A DNA stretch of 64,000 nt from Stutzerimonas stutzeri (GCF_002909485.1 NZ_PPXG01000002.1:558001-622000), one strand, 5' to 3'; shown: positions 18,999 to 28,298, numbered from the stretch's first letter. Numbers and translations: made by a program. Notes: generated from the sequence alone by a model not told the origin.

Positions 18999-19671
18999 CT
19001 ACGAGATCCAGCGGTCGAGCAGGCTAGCGGCGTCATCCGGTGCGGGGCGTGCTTGATAGCGTTGGCGCAATGCCTCTTTCAGGCGCAAGGCACGCGCTGT
19101 CTTCAGGCCGCTGCGCTGCAGCCAATGCATGCTGTCGATCTGTTTGCGATACCAGTGCGCCGCGCGCTTGAGCAACGCCCAACGACTGCCTTTTAGCTCC
19201 GGCGCGAGCTTCACTTCCGCACGCCGAACCTGGTCGAGCGCCCGACTGGCCAGCGCCACCACATGAAATGGATCGAAGGCGAGGCGCGCCTGCGGATGCT
19301 GCTTGGCCGCGCCCGCCTGGAAGGCCCTGGGCAGTCGATACCAATGTCGGTGATCGCGTCGGGCTCGCCACCATACGCACGCAGATCGGCTGCGAACGTC
19401 GCAAAGGTCTGGGCATCCCGGCCCGGCGTGGCGAACAGCAAGCGCCGCGCATCGGTATTATGGAACAACGTCACGTAGAGCGCTGGCCGCGACGGGCGTT
19501 AGTCTCGTCCACACACGGCCGCCGCGCCGCGCTGAAGTTCACCGCGTGCACCCCACCCACGGCGGTGGGCATCGATGAGACGCGAAACTGGAAGAAGTGC
19601 AGGTGCTGCCAACGGCGCTCGCCCCGGTCGTGGATTGGCTGCTCCGGCGCAGGGCACGCCGGACACGGCAA
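18999..19671 (-). pseudogene. decayed ISL3-family transposase (different from the copy near Pu)
   Basis: Read on the minus strand, the start near 19671 gives CPACPAPEQPIHDRGERRWQ, an ISL3-type N-terminal zinc motif, then frameshifts, then TFATFAADLRAYGGEPDAIT, and finally ALASRALDQVRRAEVKLAPE and RKQIDSMHWLQRSGLKTARA. The C-terminal part is missing. The fragment ends where the ICE transfer genes begin and marks the junction between the TOL region and the ICE core. Confidence 0.7.
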
Positions 19672-19797
19672 GCGCTAGCTTGGTACTCTACGAAGTAGAT
19701 CACGTGAATCCGGTTCGCAGCCCGTTCCGATTGTTTGCGGCAGATTCCAGCCGACCACCGCAGCATCCCACCATCCAGACGACTGCGGAACGGCGTG

Positions 19798-20169
19798 ATG
19801 ATACCCCTTGGCAACCCGCTGCCCCCTTGCCGCCGTGTGCCGGCCTTGGCCTTGGCGCTGATCATCGCGCTGGCCGGCGCATCGCCCGCATCGGCCGGCG
19901 ATGCTGCCGCTGAACACGAGCAACTGGCCGCGCTCGCCCGCCAACTCGACCTGATCGACCGCCTGGCCGAGCACGCCGCCAGTACCACGCCGCAGGCGCG
20001 CGCCCGCTACCACTTCGACTACGCCCGGCTGCGTGCCGACCTGACGCGCGTGCGTACCGGCGTGCAGGACTACCTCGTGCCCCAGCGCGCCCAGCCGCGC
20101 GATCCCGTCCCGCTGGCCGGCGATTACGTTCGCCGTGACCGCGCCGACGACGAGGAGCCGTCGCCATGA
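19798..20169 (+). CDS. ICE protein, RAQPRD family (TIGR01690)
   Basis: A small secreted protein that contains the family signature RAQPRD near the C-terminus (VPQRAQPRDPVPLAG). From the ATG at 19798 the N-terminus is basic then hydrophobic (RVPALALALIIALAGASPASA), a good signal peptide with cleavage near ASA. The mature part is helical. An earlier in-frame ATG at 19735 adds residues that do not fit a signal peptide. Function is unknown, but the family is confined to the ICE-type conjugation system. It overlaps the next gene by four bases. The genes usually just before it (coupling protein TraD, TIGR03747) are absent here. Confidence 0.85.
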   Translation: MIPLGNPLPPCRRVPALALALIIALAGASPASAGDAAAEHEQLAALARQLDLIDRLAEHAASTTPQARARYHFDYARLRADLTRVRTGVQDYLVPQRAQPRDPVPLAGDYVRRDRADDEEPSP

Positions 20170-20405
20170 CGCCCTCTGCCGATCAGGTCGCCGCCTTCCA
20201 GGCCAACGGCGGCTTTGCGCCTTCGGCCGTCGCTGCCGTGGTGCTGGGCTTCGTGTTCGCCGTGTTGCTGCTGTGGGGCGTGTGGGCCATGCGCACCGCC
20301 TACGTCGGCTGGGCCGAGCACCGCATCACTGAACGTCAGTTCCTCGCCGTCGTCGTGCGCTTCGTGGCGATGTACCTGGTGCTGACGTTCTTCCTCCTCT
20401 CCTGA
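20166..20405 (+). CDS. ICE membrane protein, TIGR03758/DUF3262 family
   Basis: A 79-residue protein with two transmembrane helices (residues about 18-42 and 58-78) separated by a short loop, YVGWAEHRITERQFL. It is a conserved small inner-membrane member of the genomic-island type IV secretion cluster, always between the RAQPRD and TIGR03745 genes. Its exact role in the mating apparatus is unknown. The start overlaps the RAQPRD stop, implying translational coupling. Confidence 0.85.
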   Translation: MTPSADQVAAFQANGGFAPSAVAAVVLGFVFAVLLLWGVWAMRTAYVGWAEHRITERQFLAVVVRFVAMYLVLTFFLLS

Positions 20406-20427
20406 CCGTCACGAAGGGCCATACGCC

Positions 20428-20796
20428 ATGAACACTCCAACGACATCCCATCGCATCCCGTCCCGCATCGCCGCACCGCTGCTGCCGCTGGCGCTCGCGG
20501 GCCTACCGCTGTCGGCCTTCGCGCAGGGCCTGCCGACCATGGAAGACCCATCGCGCGGCCAAGGCAGCGGCATCCTGCAGACCTTGCAGAACTACGGCTA
20601 CGACATCGTGCTGCTGATCGCGCTGCTCGTGGTCGCCTCGATGTTCATCGGTGTCTGCTATCACGCCTACACACGCTACTCGGAGATCCACACCGGCCGC
20701 GCCACCTGGGGCCAGTTCGGCCTGACGGTCGCCGTGGGCGCGATCCTGCTGGTGGTCGGCATCTGGCTGCTCACCAAAGCCACCGGCGTGCTGTAA
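20428..20796 (+). CDS. ICE membrane protein, TIGR03745/DUF2976 family
   Basis: A 122-residue protein with an N-terminal signal or anchor (RIAAPLLPLALAGLPLSAFAQ), a short periplasmic segment, and two further hydrophobic helices (VLLIALLVVASMFIGVCYHA and TVAVGAILLVVGIWLLTKA). Size and topology resemble pilin-like or VirB2-like subunits, and the family is sometimes regarded as pilus-related; that is inference. It sits in the conserved order of ICE transfer genes, 22 bp after the previous gene. Confidence 0.85.
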   Translation: MNTPTTSHRIPSRIAAPLLPLALAGLPLSAFAQGLPTMEDPSRGQGSGILQTLQNYGYDIVLLIALLVVASMFIGVCYHAYTRYSEIHTGRATWGQFGLTVAVGAILLVVGIWLLTKATGVL

Positions 20797-20808
20797 GGGC
20801 GGCAAGCG

Positions 20809-21219
20809 ATGGCCGATCCTTCGGAGACCCCGCGCGACACGCTGGTGACCTTCCTGCCGCACCGGCTGAACCGCCAGCCGGTGGTCGTGCGCGGGCTGAC
20901 CGCCGATGAGTTGTGGATCTGCGCCGGCCTGTCTGCCGCAGCCGGGTTCGCGCTCGGCCTGCCGCTGGCCTGGCTCACGCACAGCATCGCCATGGTGCCC
21001 ACGCTGATCGTCGCCGGCATCGCGCTGGGCGTTTTCGTCGGCGGCGGCTTCCTGCGCGCGCAGAAGCGCGGTCGGCCCGACACCTGGCTGTACCGGCAGC
21101 TCCAGTGGCGGCTGGCCTTGCGGAATCCGGCGCTGGCAGCGCTCCTGGGCGGCCAGCGCCTCGTCACCCGCTCGGGCTACTGGACGACCCGGCGCAATGC
21201 CGATCGAGGTGCGCCATGA
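20809..21219 (+). CDS. conjugal transfer protein, TIGR03750/DUF3487 family
   Basis: A 136-residue inner-membrane protein. The first part (TVTFLPHRLNRQPVVVRGLT-like region, residues about 10-35) is cytoplasmic, followed by two membrane helices at about 40-85 and a basic C-terminal tail ending WTTRRNADRGAP. The family occupies a position comparable to TraL/VirB3 in other systems. The stop codon overlaps the next start (ATGA). Function in detail is unknown. Confidence 0.85.
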   Translation: MADPSETPRDTLVTFLPHRLNRQPVVVRGLTADELWICAGLSAAAGFALGLPLAWLTHSIAMVPTLIVAGIALGVFVGGGFLRAQKRGRPDTWLYRQLQWRLALRNPALAALLGGQRLVTRSGYWTTRRNADRGAP

Positions 21220-21908
21220 GTCGTTTCAAGAACGAGGTTGCGCATCTGCAGGCGCACGTGAAGACGCTGCGCTTGGGCGCCGGCGCGCTGTTCGCGGTGG
21301 CGCTGCTGCTCGGCTTCGGTTGGTGGAGTGCGCCGAAGAGTCTGACCATCCATGTGCCGCCGGACCTGCGCTCGGGCAGCACGCGCAAGTGGTGGGACGT
21401 GCCGCCCGAGAGCGTGTATGCCTTCTCGTTCTACATCTGGCAGCAGGTGCAGCGCTGGCCCACGAACGGCGAAGAAGACTATCCACGCAACCTGCGCGCG
21501 CTGTCGGCCTACCTGACACCGAGCTGCCGGGCCTTCCTGCAGCAGGACTACGAATACCGGCGCGCCAGTGGCGAGCTGCGTCGGCGCGTGCGCGGCATCT
21601 ACGAGATTCCCGGCCGCGGCTACGGCGATGATCCGGCCACGCGCGTCAAGGTGGTTTCCGGCCGCGATTGGATCGTCACGCTGGACGTGAGCGCGGACGA
21701 ATACTACGGCTCCGAGCAGGTCAAGCGCGCCCTGGTGCGCTACCCCATCAAGGTCGTCCGGCTGGACATCGATCCCGAGCGCAACCCCTTTGGCCTGGCG
21801 CTGGACTGCTACGCCGGCGCACCCCAGCGCATCGAACCGCCGCCGACGCCGACCCAGACGGGCGCGCCCGCCAACGCCTCCGGCAGCCTGCAGAGAGGCT
21901 CCCCATGA
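21216..21908 (+). CDS. ICE protein, TIGR03746/DUF2895 family (TraE/VirB5-8-like position)
   Basis: A 230-residue protein with a single N-terminal membrane anchor (LRLGAGALFAVALLLGFGWW, about residues 18-37) and a periplasmic domain with VPPESVYAFSFYIWQQVQRW and the later RDWIVTLDVSADEYYGSEQV. Topology is that of TraE/VirB8-like assembly factors. The start at 21216 overlaps the previous stop, and its own stop overlaps the next start, so the gene is embedded in a coupled run. Confidence 0.85.
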   Translation: MSRFKNEVAHLQAHVKTLRLGAGALFAVALLLGFGWWSAPKSLTIHVPPDLRSGSTRKWWDVPPESVYAFSFYIWQQVQRWPTNGEEDYPRNLRALSAYLTPSCRAFLQQDYEYRRASGELRRRVRGIYEIPGRGYGDDPATRVKVVSGRDWIVTLDVSADEYYGSEQVKRALVRYPIKVVRLDIDPERNPFGLALDCYAGAPQRIEPPPTPTQTGAPANASGSLQRGSP

Positions 21909-22813
21909 AGTCCGTTGCCTTGTCGGCCCTGGCCGGCGTCCTGCTGATCCTCGGTTTCATGCCGGCCAGCCAGGCCGTGGAAATCCTGCGCTGGGAGCGC
22001 CTGCCCCTGCCGGTGCCGCTGGTGGTCGGCCAGGAGCGCGTGGTCTTCATCGACCGCAATGTGCGCGTCGGCGTGCCGGCCGGCGTCGGCGACCAGCTGC
22101 GCGTGCAGAGTGCGGGCGGCGCGATCTACCTGCGGGCGAGCGAGCCGATTCCGCCCATACGGCTGCAACTGCAGGACGTGGAATCCGGCGCGCTGATCCT
22201 GCTCGACATCGCCGCCGAGCCGGCGCAGGACGGCCAGGCGCCGCTGGAGCCGGTGCGCATCGTGGCAGCAGAGGCCCCCCCCAAGCGCTACGGCGGCGGT
22301 GCGGCAGGCGGCGCGGACGAGCAGGCCGATGCGCCCGTAGACGAATCCGTTCCCCGGCGCGAAACGCCGCTACCGGTCGTGCTGACGCGCCATGCCGCAC
22401 AGAACCTGTACGCGCCGCTGCGCACCGTCGAGCCGGTGTCCGGCATCGGGCGCGTGAACCTGCGCCGCGACCTCGCGCTGGATACCTTGCTGCCGACGCT
22501 GCCGGTGCACGCGCGGGCACTGGCCGCGTGGCGCCTGGAAGACCAGTGGGTGACGGCCGTGCGGCTCACCAACACCGCCGCGCGCTGGCTCGACCTCGAC
22601 CCGCGCGCGCTGCAGGGGCACTTCGTGGCGGCGACCTTCCAGCATCCGAACCTGGGGCCGGCCGGCACCCCGTCCGACACCACGGTGCTCTACCTGGTAA
22701 CGCGCGGCCACGGCCTGGCCGAGTCGCTGCTGCCGGCGCTGAGCCCGATCGACGCCACCGTGAACCTGCCGCCGGCCGCCGCGGCCGGCTCGACCGGAGG
22801 AGCGCGCGATTGA
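21905..22813 (+). CDS. ICE protein, TIGR03749/DUF3438 family (TraK-like)
   Basis: A 302-residue exported protein. The ATG at 21905, in the overlap ATGA with the preceding gene, gives a signal peptide MKSVALSALAGVLLILGFMP with cleavage near SQA; longer versions of the ORF have no such leader. The mature region begins VEILRWERLPLPVPLVVGQE, characteristic of the family, which is compared with TraK/VirB9-type secretin-like components. It ends in an overlap with the TTG start of the next gene. Confidence 0.87.
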   Translation: MKSVALSALAGVLLILGFMPASQAVEILRWERLPLPVPLVVGQERVVFIDRNVRVGVPAGVGDQLRVQSAGGAIYLRASEPIPPIRLQLQDVESGALILLDIAAEPAQDGQAPLEPVRIVAAEAPPKRYGGGAAGGADEQADAPVDESVPRRETPLPVVLTRHAAQNLYAPLRTVEPVSGIGRVNLRRDLALDTLLPTLPVHARALAAWRLEDQWVTAVRLTNTAARWLDLDPRALQGHFVAATFQHPNLGPAGTPSDTTVLYLVTRGHGLAESLLPALSPIDATVNLPPAAAAGSTGGARD

Positions 22814-24240
22814 AGAGTAATCCGCTGCTCAAGTGGCTGCTGATCCCGATGGCGCTGCTGCTGGTGGTCGTCGGCATCAAACTGTTCTCCGGCGCCCCCG
22901 GCGGCCAGCCCGCCCCCAAGGGCGCGGCCGGTACGCTCACGCCCGAGGAGATGAAGGCCCTGGGCATCGCCGGCGACACGCCACGCGATACCGTCGCCAC
23001 CCTGGTCGCGCAGGTAAAGCAGCTGCGCACCGAGCTGCAGAGCGCGCTCGGCGACAACAGGCAGCACAAGGCCGAGAACGAGCGCCTGCGGGCGCGGGAA
23101 GGCGCGATCGACCAGCGCATCCAGAGCGCGCTGGAAGGCGAACGCCACCGCCTGGAGCAGGAGCGCGCCCAGGTGGCCAGCGACCGGCAGCAGACCCAGG
23201 GTCTGCTGCAGGATCTGCAGCGGCAACTGGACGGCCTTGCCGGCGGTGGCCCGTCCGACCTGCCCGTCGGACTAGGGCTCGAAGAGGGTGACGGCCAGCG
23301 CTTCAACCGCGGCGTCGGTGGCACGCAGTGGGTCGAGCCCGACGACACCAAGGTCGACGCCAGGAACGGCAGCAAGGAGCCGAGCTTTCCCCTGAGCTTC
23401 GGGCCGGCCCAGAAAAGCCTGTCGGCCGCAGCGGAATCCGTCGCCGACGTCGGCAGCCGCGCGGTGGGCGCATCCACGAAGGCTGTCTACACCGTGCCGT
23501 CGAACTCGACGCTCATGGGGTCGATTGCCATGACGGCGCTGATCGGGCGCGTGCCGATCGATGGAACCGTCAACGATCCCTATCCGTTCAAGGTGCTGAT
23601 CGGCCCGGACAACCTCACGGCCAACGGCATCGACATCCCCGACGTGGCCGGCGCTGTGGTCAGCGGCACGGCCTCGGGCGACTGGACGCTCTCGTGCGTG
23701 CGCGGGCAAATCCGCTCGGTCACGTTCGTGTTCCACGACGGCACCATCCGCACGGTGCCGGAGGACAGCAGCAAGGGCGGCAGCAGCGGCGGCAACTCGG
23801 GTCACAACGGCGCCAGCATCCAAGGGGGCCTGGGCTGGATCAGCGACCCCTACGGCATCCCCTGCGTCAGCGGCGAGCGGCGCAGCAACGCCCAGCAGTA
23901 CCTGGGCAGCCAGGCGCTCATCACCGCGGCGGGCGCCGGCGCGGCCTCGCTCATCAAGTCCGACAACGGCAGCGTGGCCGTGGTCGCCAACAACAACGGC
24001 TCGCTGGGCACCGTCGGCATCAGCGGCAACGAAGCGATGGGCCGCATCCTCGCGGGCGGCGTGCGCGACATGGCCGATTGGGTCAACAAGCTCTACGGCC
24101 AGGCCTTCGCGGCCGTTTACGTGCAGCCCGGCGCCAAGGTGGCCGTGCATCTGGAGCAGCCGCTCGACATCGACTACGACGCCAAGGGGCGTCGGGTCCA
24201 CCACCGCACCGGAGAAACCCATGCCTCGGATCTGGATTGA
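22810..24240 (+). CDS. ICE protein, TIGR03752 family (TraB/VirB10-like)
   Basis: About 476 residues. A TTG start at 22810 is chosen because it overlaps the previous stop, has GGAGG about 10 bp upstream, and places a membrane anchor (LLKWLLIPMALLLVVVGIKL) at the N-terminus. A coiled coil follows (about residues 60-145, rich in Glu, Gln, Arg), then a Gly/Ser-containing region and a C-terminal domain that includes IGRVPIDGTVNDPYPFKVLI and ends with VAVHLEQPLDIDYDAKGRRV. This anchor-coil-barrel arrangement resembles TraB/VirB10, which spans the envelope in type IV secretion. Confidence 0.85.
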   Translation: MKSNPLLKWLLIPMALLLVVVGIKLFSGAPGGQPAPKGAAGTLTPEEMKALGIAGDTPRDTVATLVAQVKQLRTELQSALGDNRQHKAENERLRAREGAIDQRIQSALEGERHRLEQERAQVASDRQQTQGLLQDLQRQLDGLAGGGPSDLPVGLGLEEGDGQRFNRGVGGTQWVEPDDTKVDARNGSKEPSFPLSFGPAQKSLSAAAESVADVGSRAVGASTKAVYTVPSNSTLMGSIAMTALIGRVPIDGTVNDPYPFKVLIGPDNLTANGIDIPDVAGAVVSGTASGDWTLSCVRGQIRSVTFVFHDGTIRTVPEDSSKGGSSGGNSGHNGASIQGGLGWISDPYGIPCVSGERRSNAQQYLGSQALITAAGAGAASLIKSDNGSVAVVANNNGSLGTVGISGNEAMGRILAGGVRDMADWVNKLYGQAFAAVYVQPGAKVAVHLEQPLDIDYDAKGRRVHHRTGETHASDLD

Positions 24241-24655
24241 GGCGGCCGCCGTGCTGCTGGCGGCCACCCTGCTCGGCGGCTGCGCCACCAGCAAGGAGAA
24301 GCTCCTGCCCCACGGCCACAACACCATGCTCGACATCTGGCATCAGGAGACCGGCGGCAGCGCGGGCGGCGGCCAGGCCGCGCGGCAACTGCTCGATGCG
24401 CGCCAGGGCCTGCGCCGGCCGCTGACCGAGGCCGCTGTGCAGGCGGCGCCCGGCGTGCAGGCGCGCTACACCCGTACCGCGCAGAACGAGATTCACCGCC
24501 AGTTCCACCGCCTGCCGAACCCCGACCTGGTGATGTACGTGTTCCCGCACCTGGCGGGCACCGACCCGGTGCCGGTGCCCGGCTACAGCACGGTGTTCCC
24601 GCTCTACCAGCGCGTGCAGTACGCGATGCCGGGCGAGCGCGTGGAGGACTACTGA
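24221..24655 (+). CDS. conjugal transfer lipoprotein, TIGR03751 family (TraV-like position)
   Basis: A 144-residue lipoprotein: MPRIWIEAAAVLLAATLLGG then Cys-Ala-Thr-Ser, a clear lipobox (LLGGC) with Cys at about residue 21. The mature protein includes QNEIHRQFHRLPNPDLVMYV and a C-terminus rich in Pro and Tyr. By topology and gene order it corresponds to VirB7/TraV-type outer-membrane components. It overlaps the previous gene by 20 bp and touches the start of the ATPase gene. Confidence 0.87.
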   Translation: MPRIWIEAAAVLLAATLLGGCATSKEKLLPHGHNTMLDIWHQETGGSAGGGQAARQLLDARQGLRRPLTEAAVQAAPGVQARYTRTAQNEIHRQFHRLPNPDLVMYVFPHLAGTDPVPVPGYSTVFPLYQRVQYAMPGERVEDY

Positions 24656-27543
24656 TGGCCTGGTCGCTGCCGTGGTCACGCAAGCCCGACGCTTCGCCTG
24701 CTGACGCCGTGGATGCGGCCGATGATGCCTGGGCACGGCACGTAACGGCGCTGGCGGCACAGGGTGTCGCCGAGCCGGGCAGCGCGCTCGGCCGGGGCCG
24801 GCGCAGGCCGGCCACCCAGGCCGACCACGATGCGCTCTATGGCGTCGCGCCGTCGTTCGCGGACTTGCTGCCCTGGGTCGAGTACCTGCCCGGCAGCAAG
24901 TGCATGTTGCTGGAAGACGGCCAGTCGGTGGCGGCCTTCTTCGAGCTGGCGCCGGTCGGCACCGAGGGCCGCGAGATGGCCTGGCTATGGCAGGCGCGCG
25001 ATGCGCTGGAGAGCGCCCTGCAGGACTCCTTCGACGAGCTGGACGACAACCCCTGGGTGGTGCAGCTCTACGCCCAGGACGAGGCCGACTGGAACAACTA
25101 TCTGCGCTCCCTGGCGAACTATCTGCAGCCGCGTGCGCAGGGAAGCGCGTTCAGCGACTTCTACCTGCGCTTCTTCGCCCATCACCTGCAGGCCATCGCC
25201 AAGCCGGGCGGCTTGTTCGAGGACACCACGGTGACGCGCCTGCCGTGGCGCGGCCAGGTCCGGCGCGTGCGCATGGTGGTCTATCGCCGCACGTCCGCGG
25301 CCCCGACCCCACAGCGCGGCCAGTCGCCCGAGCAGGCGCTGACCACGACCTGCGACCGCCTGGTCGGCGTGCTGGCGAATGCCGGCGTGAAAGCCCGGCG
25401 TCTCGGCGCGACGGACATCCACGCCTGGCTGCTGCGCTGGTTCAACCCGCATCCGACCCTGCTCGGCCCGAGCGCCGAAGACCGCGAGCGCTTCTATGCG
25501 CTGACCCGCTACCCGGAAGAGCGGGAAGAGGGCGAGATCGAACTCGCCAGCGGCACCGACTTCGCGCAGCGCCTGTTCTTCGGCAAGCCACGCTCGGACG
25601 TGCCCAACGGCCTTTGGTTCTTCGACAGCATGCCGCATCGGGTGATCGTGATGGATCGCCTGCGCACGCCACCCGTGACGGGCCATCTGACGGGCGAGAC
25701 GCGCAAAGGCGGCGACGCCATGAACGCGCTGCTCGACCAGATGCCCGAGGACACGGTGATGTGCCTGACGCTGGTCGCCACGCCCCAGGACGTGCTGGAG
25801 GCGCACCTGAACCACCTCGCCAGGAAGGCCGTTGGCGAGACCCTGGCCTCGGAGCAGACCCGGCAGGACGTGCAGCAGGCGCGCGGCCTGATCGGTAGCG
25901 CGCACAAGCTCTACCGCGGCGCACTGGCGTTCTACCTGCGCGGCCGCGACCTGGCCCAGCTCGACGCGCGCGGCCTGCAACTCGTCAACGTGATGCTCAA
26001 CGCGGGCCTGCAGCCGGTGCGCGAGGAAGACGAGGTGGCGCCGCTGAACAGCTATCTGCGCTGGCTGCCGTGCGTGTTCGATCCGGCTGCCGACAAGCGC
26101 CAGTGGTACACCCAGCTCATGTTCGCGCAACATGCGGCGAACCTGGCGCCGGTCTGGGGCCGCAGCCAGGGCACGGGGCATCCGGGCATCACGTTCTTCA
26201 ACCGCGGCGGCGGCCCGATCACCTTCGATCCCTTGAACCGCCTCGACCGGCAGATGAACGCGCATCTGTTCCTGTTCGGCCCGACGGGTTCGGGCAAGAG
26301 CGCGACGCTCAACAACATCCTGAACCAGCTGACGGCGATCTACCGGCCGCGCCTGTTCATCGTCGAGGCGGGCAACAGCTTCGGCCTGTTCGGCGACTTC
26401 GCGGCACGGCTGGGCCTCACCGTGCACCGGGTGAAGCTCGCGCCCGGCGGGGGCGTCAGTCTGGCGCCGTTCGCCGACGCCTGGCGGCTGGTCGATACGC
26501 CGAGCCAGGTGCAGACGCTGGACGCCGATGCGCTCGACGAAGACCAGACCGATGCCGGCATGGCCGTGGAAGGCGACGAGCAGCGCGACGTGCTCGGCGA
26601 GCTGGAGATCACTGCACGGCTGATGATCACCGGCGGCGAGGACAAGGAAGAAGCGCGCATGACGCGCGCCGACCGCAGCCTGATCCGCCAGTGCATTCTC
26701 GATGCGGCCCGGCATTGTATGGCGGACGGACGCACGGTGCTCACGCGCGACGTGCGCGACGCGCTGCGCGAGCGCGCCGGCGATGCCACGCTGCCGGAGA
26801 TGCGGCGCGCACGGCTGCTGGAGATGGCCGACGCCATGGACATGTTCTGCCAGGGCGTGGACGGCGAGATGTTCGACCGGTCCGGCACGCCGTGGCCGGA
26901 AGTCGACATCACCATCGTGGACCTGGCCACCTTCGCGCGCGAGGGCTACAACGCCCAACTCTCGATTGCCTACATCTCGCTCATCAACACCGTCAACAAC
27001 ATCGCCGAGCGCGACCAGTTCCTGGGCCGCCCGATCATCAACGTGACGGACGAAGGCCACATCATCACGAAGAACCCGCTGCTCGCGCCCTATGTGGTCA
27101 AGATCACCAAGATGTGGCGCAAGCTCGGCGCCTGGTTCTGGCTCGCCACGCAGAACCTGGACGACCTGCCGAAAGCGGCCGAGCCCATGCTCAACATGAT
27201 CGAGTGGTGGATCTGCCTGTCGATGCCGCCCGATGAAGTCGAGAAGGTCGCGCGCTTCCGAGAACTCAACGCTTCGCAGAAGGCGCTGATGCTCTCGGCC
27301 CGCAAGGAAGCCGGCAAGTTCTCCGAAGGCGTGATCCTGTCCAAGTCGATGGAAGTTCTGTTCCGCGCCGTGCCGCCCAGCCTCTACCTGGCGATGGCGA
27401 TGACCGAACCCGAGGAGAAGGCCGAACGCTTCCAGTTGATGCAGCAGCACGGCATCAGCGAGCTGGATGCCGCCTTCCGCGTGGCCGAGAAGGTCGACCG
27501 TGCGCGGGGCATCGAGCCGCTGGCGCTGGATGCATTGGCCTGA
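24655..27543 (+). CDS. conjugative transfer ATPase, TraC/VirB4 family (TIGR03744)
   Basis: A 962-residue cytoplasmic ATPase that powers assembly of the mating channel. The N-terminal half is the VirB4/TraC substrate domain. Walker A is FGPTGSGKSATLNN (about residues 541-554) and the Walker B region is IINVTDEGHIITKN (about 793-806), followed by a conserved WFWLATQNLDDLPKAAEPML. The full family length is present with no interruption. It starts on the last base of the lipoprotein gene and is followed 12 bp later by the DsbA-like gene. The antisense strand is open over almost the whole gene, a by-product of high G+C. Confidence 0.93.
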   Translation: MAWSLPWSRKPDASPADAVDAADDAWARHVTALAAQGVAEPGSALGRGRRRPATQADHDALYGVAPSFADLLPWVEYLPGSKCMLLEDGQSVAAFFELAPVGTEGREMAWLWQARDALESALQDSFDELDDNPWVVQLYAQDEADWNNYLRSLANYLQPRAQGSAFSDFYLRFFAHHLQAIAKPGGLFEDTTVTRLPWRGQVRRVRMVVYRRTSAAPTPQRGQSPEQALTTTCDRLVGVLANAGVKARRLGATDIHAWLLRWFNPHPTLLGPSAEDRERFYALTRYPEEREEGEIELASGTDFAQRLFFGKPRSDVPNGLWFFDSMPHRVIVMDRLRTPPVTGHLTGETRKGGDAMNALLDQMPEDTVMCLTLVATPQDVLEAHLNHLARKAVGETLASEQTRQDVQQARGLIGSAHKLYRGALAFYLRGRDLAQLDARGLQLVNVMLNAGLQPVREEDEVAPLNSYLRWLPCVFDPAADKRQWYTQLMFAQHAANLAPVWGRSQGTGHPGITFFNRGGGPITFDPLNRLDRQMNAHLFLFGPTGSGKSATLNNILNQLTAIYRPRLFIVEAGNSFGLFGDFAARLGLTVHRVKLAPGGGVSLAPFADAWRLVDTPSQVQTLDADALDEDQTDAGMAVEGDEQRDVLGELEITARLMITGGEDKEEARMTRADRSLIRQCILDAARHCMADGRTVLTRDVRDALRERAGDATLPEMRRARLLEMADAMDMFCQGVDGEMFDRSGTPWPEVDITIVDLATFAREGYNAQLSIAYISLINTVNNIAERDQFLGRPIINVTDEGHIITKNPLLAPYVVKITKMWRKLGAWFWLATQNLDDLPKAAEPMLNMIEWWICLSMPPDEVEKVARFRELNASQKALMLSARKEAGKFSEGVILSKSMEVLFRAVPPSLYLAMAMTEPEEKAERFQLMQQHGISELDAAFRVAEKVDRARGIEPLALDALA

Positions 27544-27555
27544 AGGAGGAACAGC

Positions 27556-28298
27556 ATGCGCGTGCCTTCGTTCACTCGACGCCATACCCTGATCGCGCTG
27601 CTGGTCGCGGCGGTGGGCGCCGCCGGGTGGTTGCTCCTGCGCACGCCCGACGCGGCCCCGGAGTTCATGCATCCGATCACGACCGTGCCCGAGCCACCGA
27701 AGCCGGCTGGCCCGCCCTGGCTGTATGGCCGTGCCGATGCGCGCTTCACGGTGGTCGGGTACGCCGACCTGGAGTGCCCGTACTGTCGGGCCTACTTCCC
27801 CACGCTCAAGCGCTGGATAGACGCCCATCCCGAGGTGAACTGGCGGTGGCACACCACCTGCCGCTGTCCATGCACGAGCCGGCCGCGACTGCCGGGGCAC
27901 GCCTGGCCGAGTGCGCGGGCGAGATCGGCGGACATGCCACGTTCTGGCAGGCGGTGGCCTGGCTCTACGCGAACACCCGCGGCGACGGCCAGGGCCTGCC
28001 GGAGGGCCTGCGCTATCCCGACCTCACGCCAGCCATGCAGGCTTGTCTCGACAGCGAGCGCCCCGATGCCGTAATCCATGCCCAGGCGGCGGAAGCCGCA
28101 CAGCGGGGCATCGCGGCCACGCCGGCCCTGCAACTGCGCGACCGCGAGTCCGGCAAGACCCTCCTGCTGCACGGTCCCGTCGAAGGCGATGCCTTGCTGT
28201 CTGCCATCGACCTGCTCGCCGCCGGCAGCACGACCGCAGCCGAACCCGCCCATTCCCCAGACATGCCCACCGGCGTCGCCGGTGACATGCCCAGGTAG
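27556..28298 (+). pseudogene. DsbA/thioredoxin-fold periplasmic protein, frameshifted
   Basis: The first part (27556 to about 27850) encodes a signal anchor (LIALLVAAVGAAGWLLL) and the redox motif LECPYCRAYFPTLKRWIDAH. The rest of the fold (LPLSMHEPAATAGARLAECA through VIHAQAAEAAQRGIAATPAL) is in another frame, from about 27855 to 28298. Removing one CA dinucleotide at about 27850-27854 (reading GGCACACCACC) restores a single frame with WHHLPLSMHE. Known ICE clusters place a DsbC/DsbG-like gene here, probably for disulphide formation in transfer proteins. The shift is either decay or a sequencing error. Confidence 0.75.

Noticed and set aside
19711..19800. Earlier in-frame start (19735) for the RAQPRD protein
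   Set aside because: It adds Pro/Ser/Arg-rich residues before the signal peptide; the ATG at 19798 is more consistent with an exported protein.
23272..24336. 354-residue minus-strand open frame opposite the TIGR03752 gene
   Set aside because: Shadow frame in G+C-rich DNA; contradicts the coupled plus-strand operon.
24985..27900. 971-residue open frame on the minus strand opposite the TraC ATPase gene
   Set aside because: It mirrors a high-G+C coding gene, is rich in His, Arg, Gln and Gly, and shows no family motif; the plus-strand ATPase is clear.
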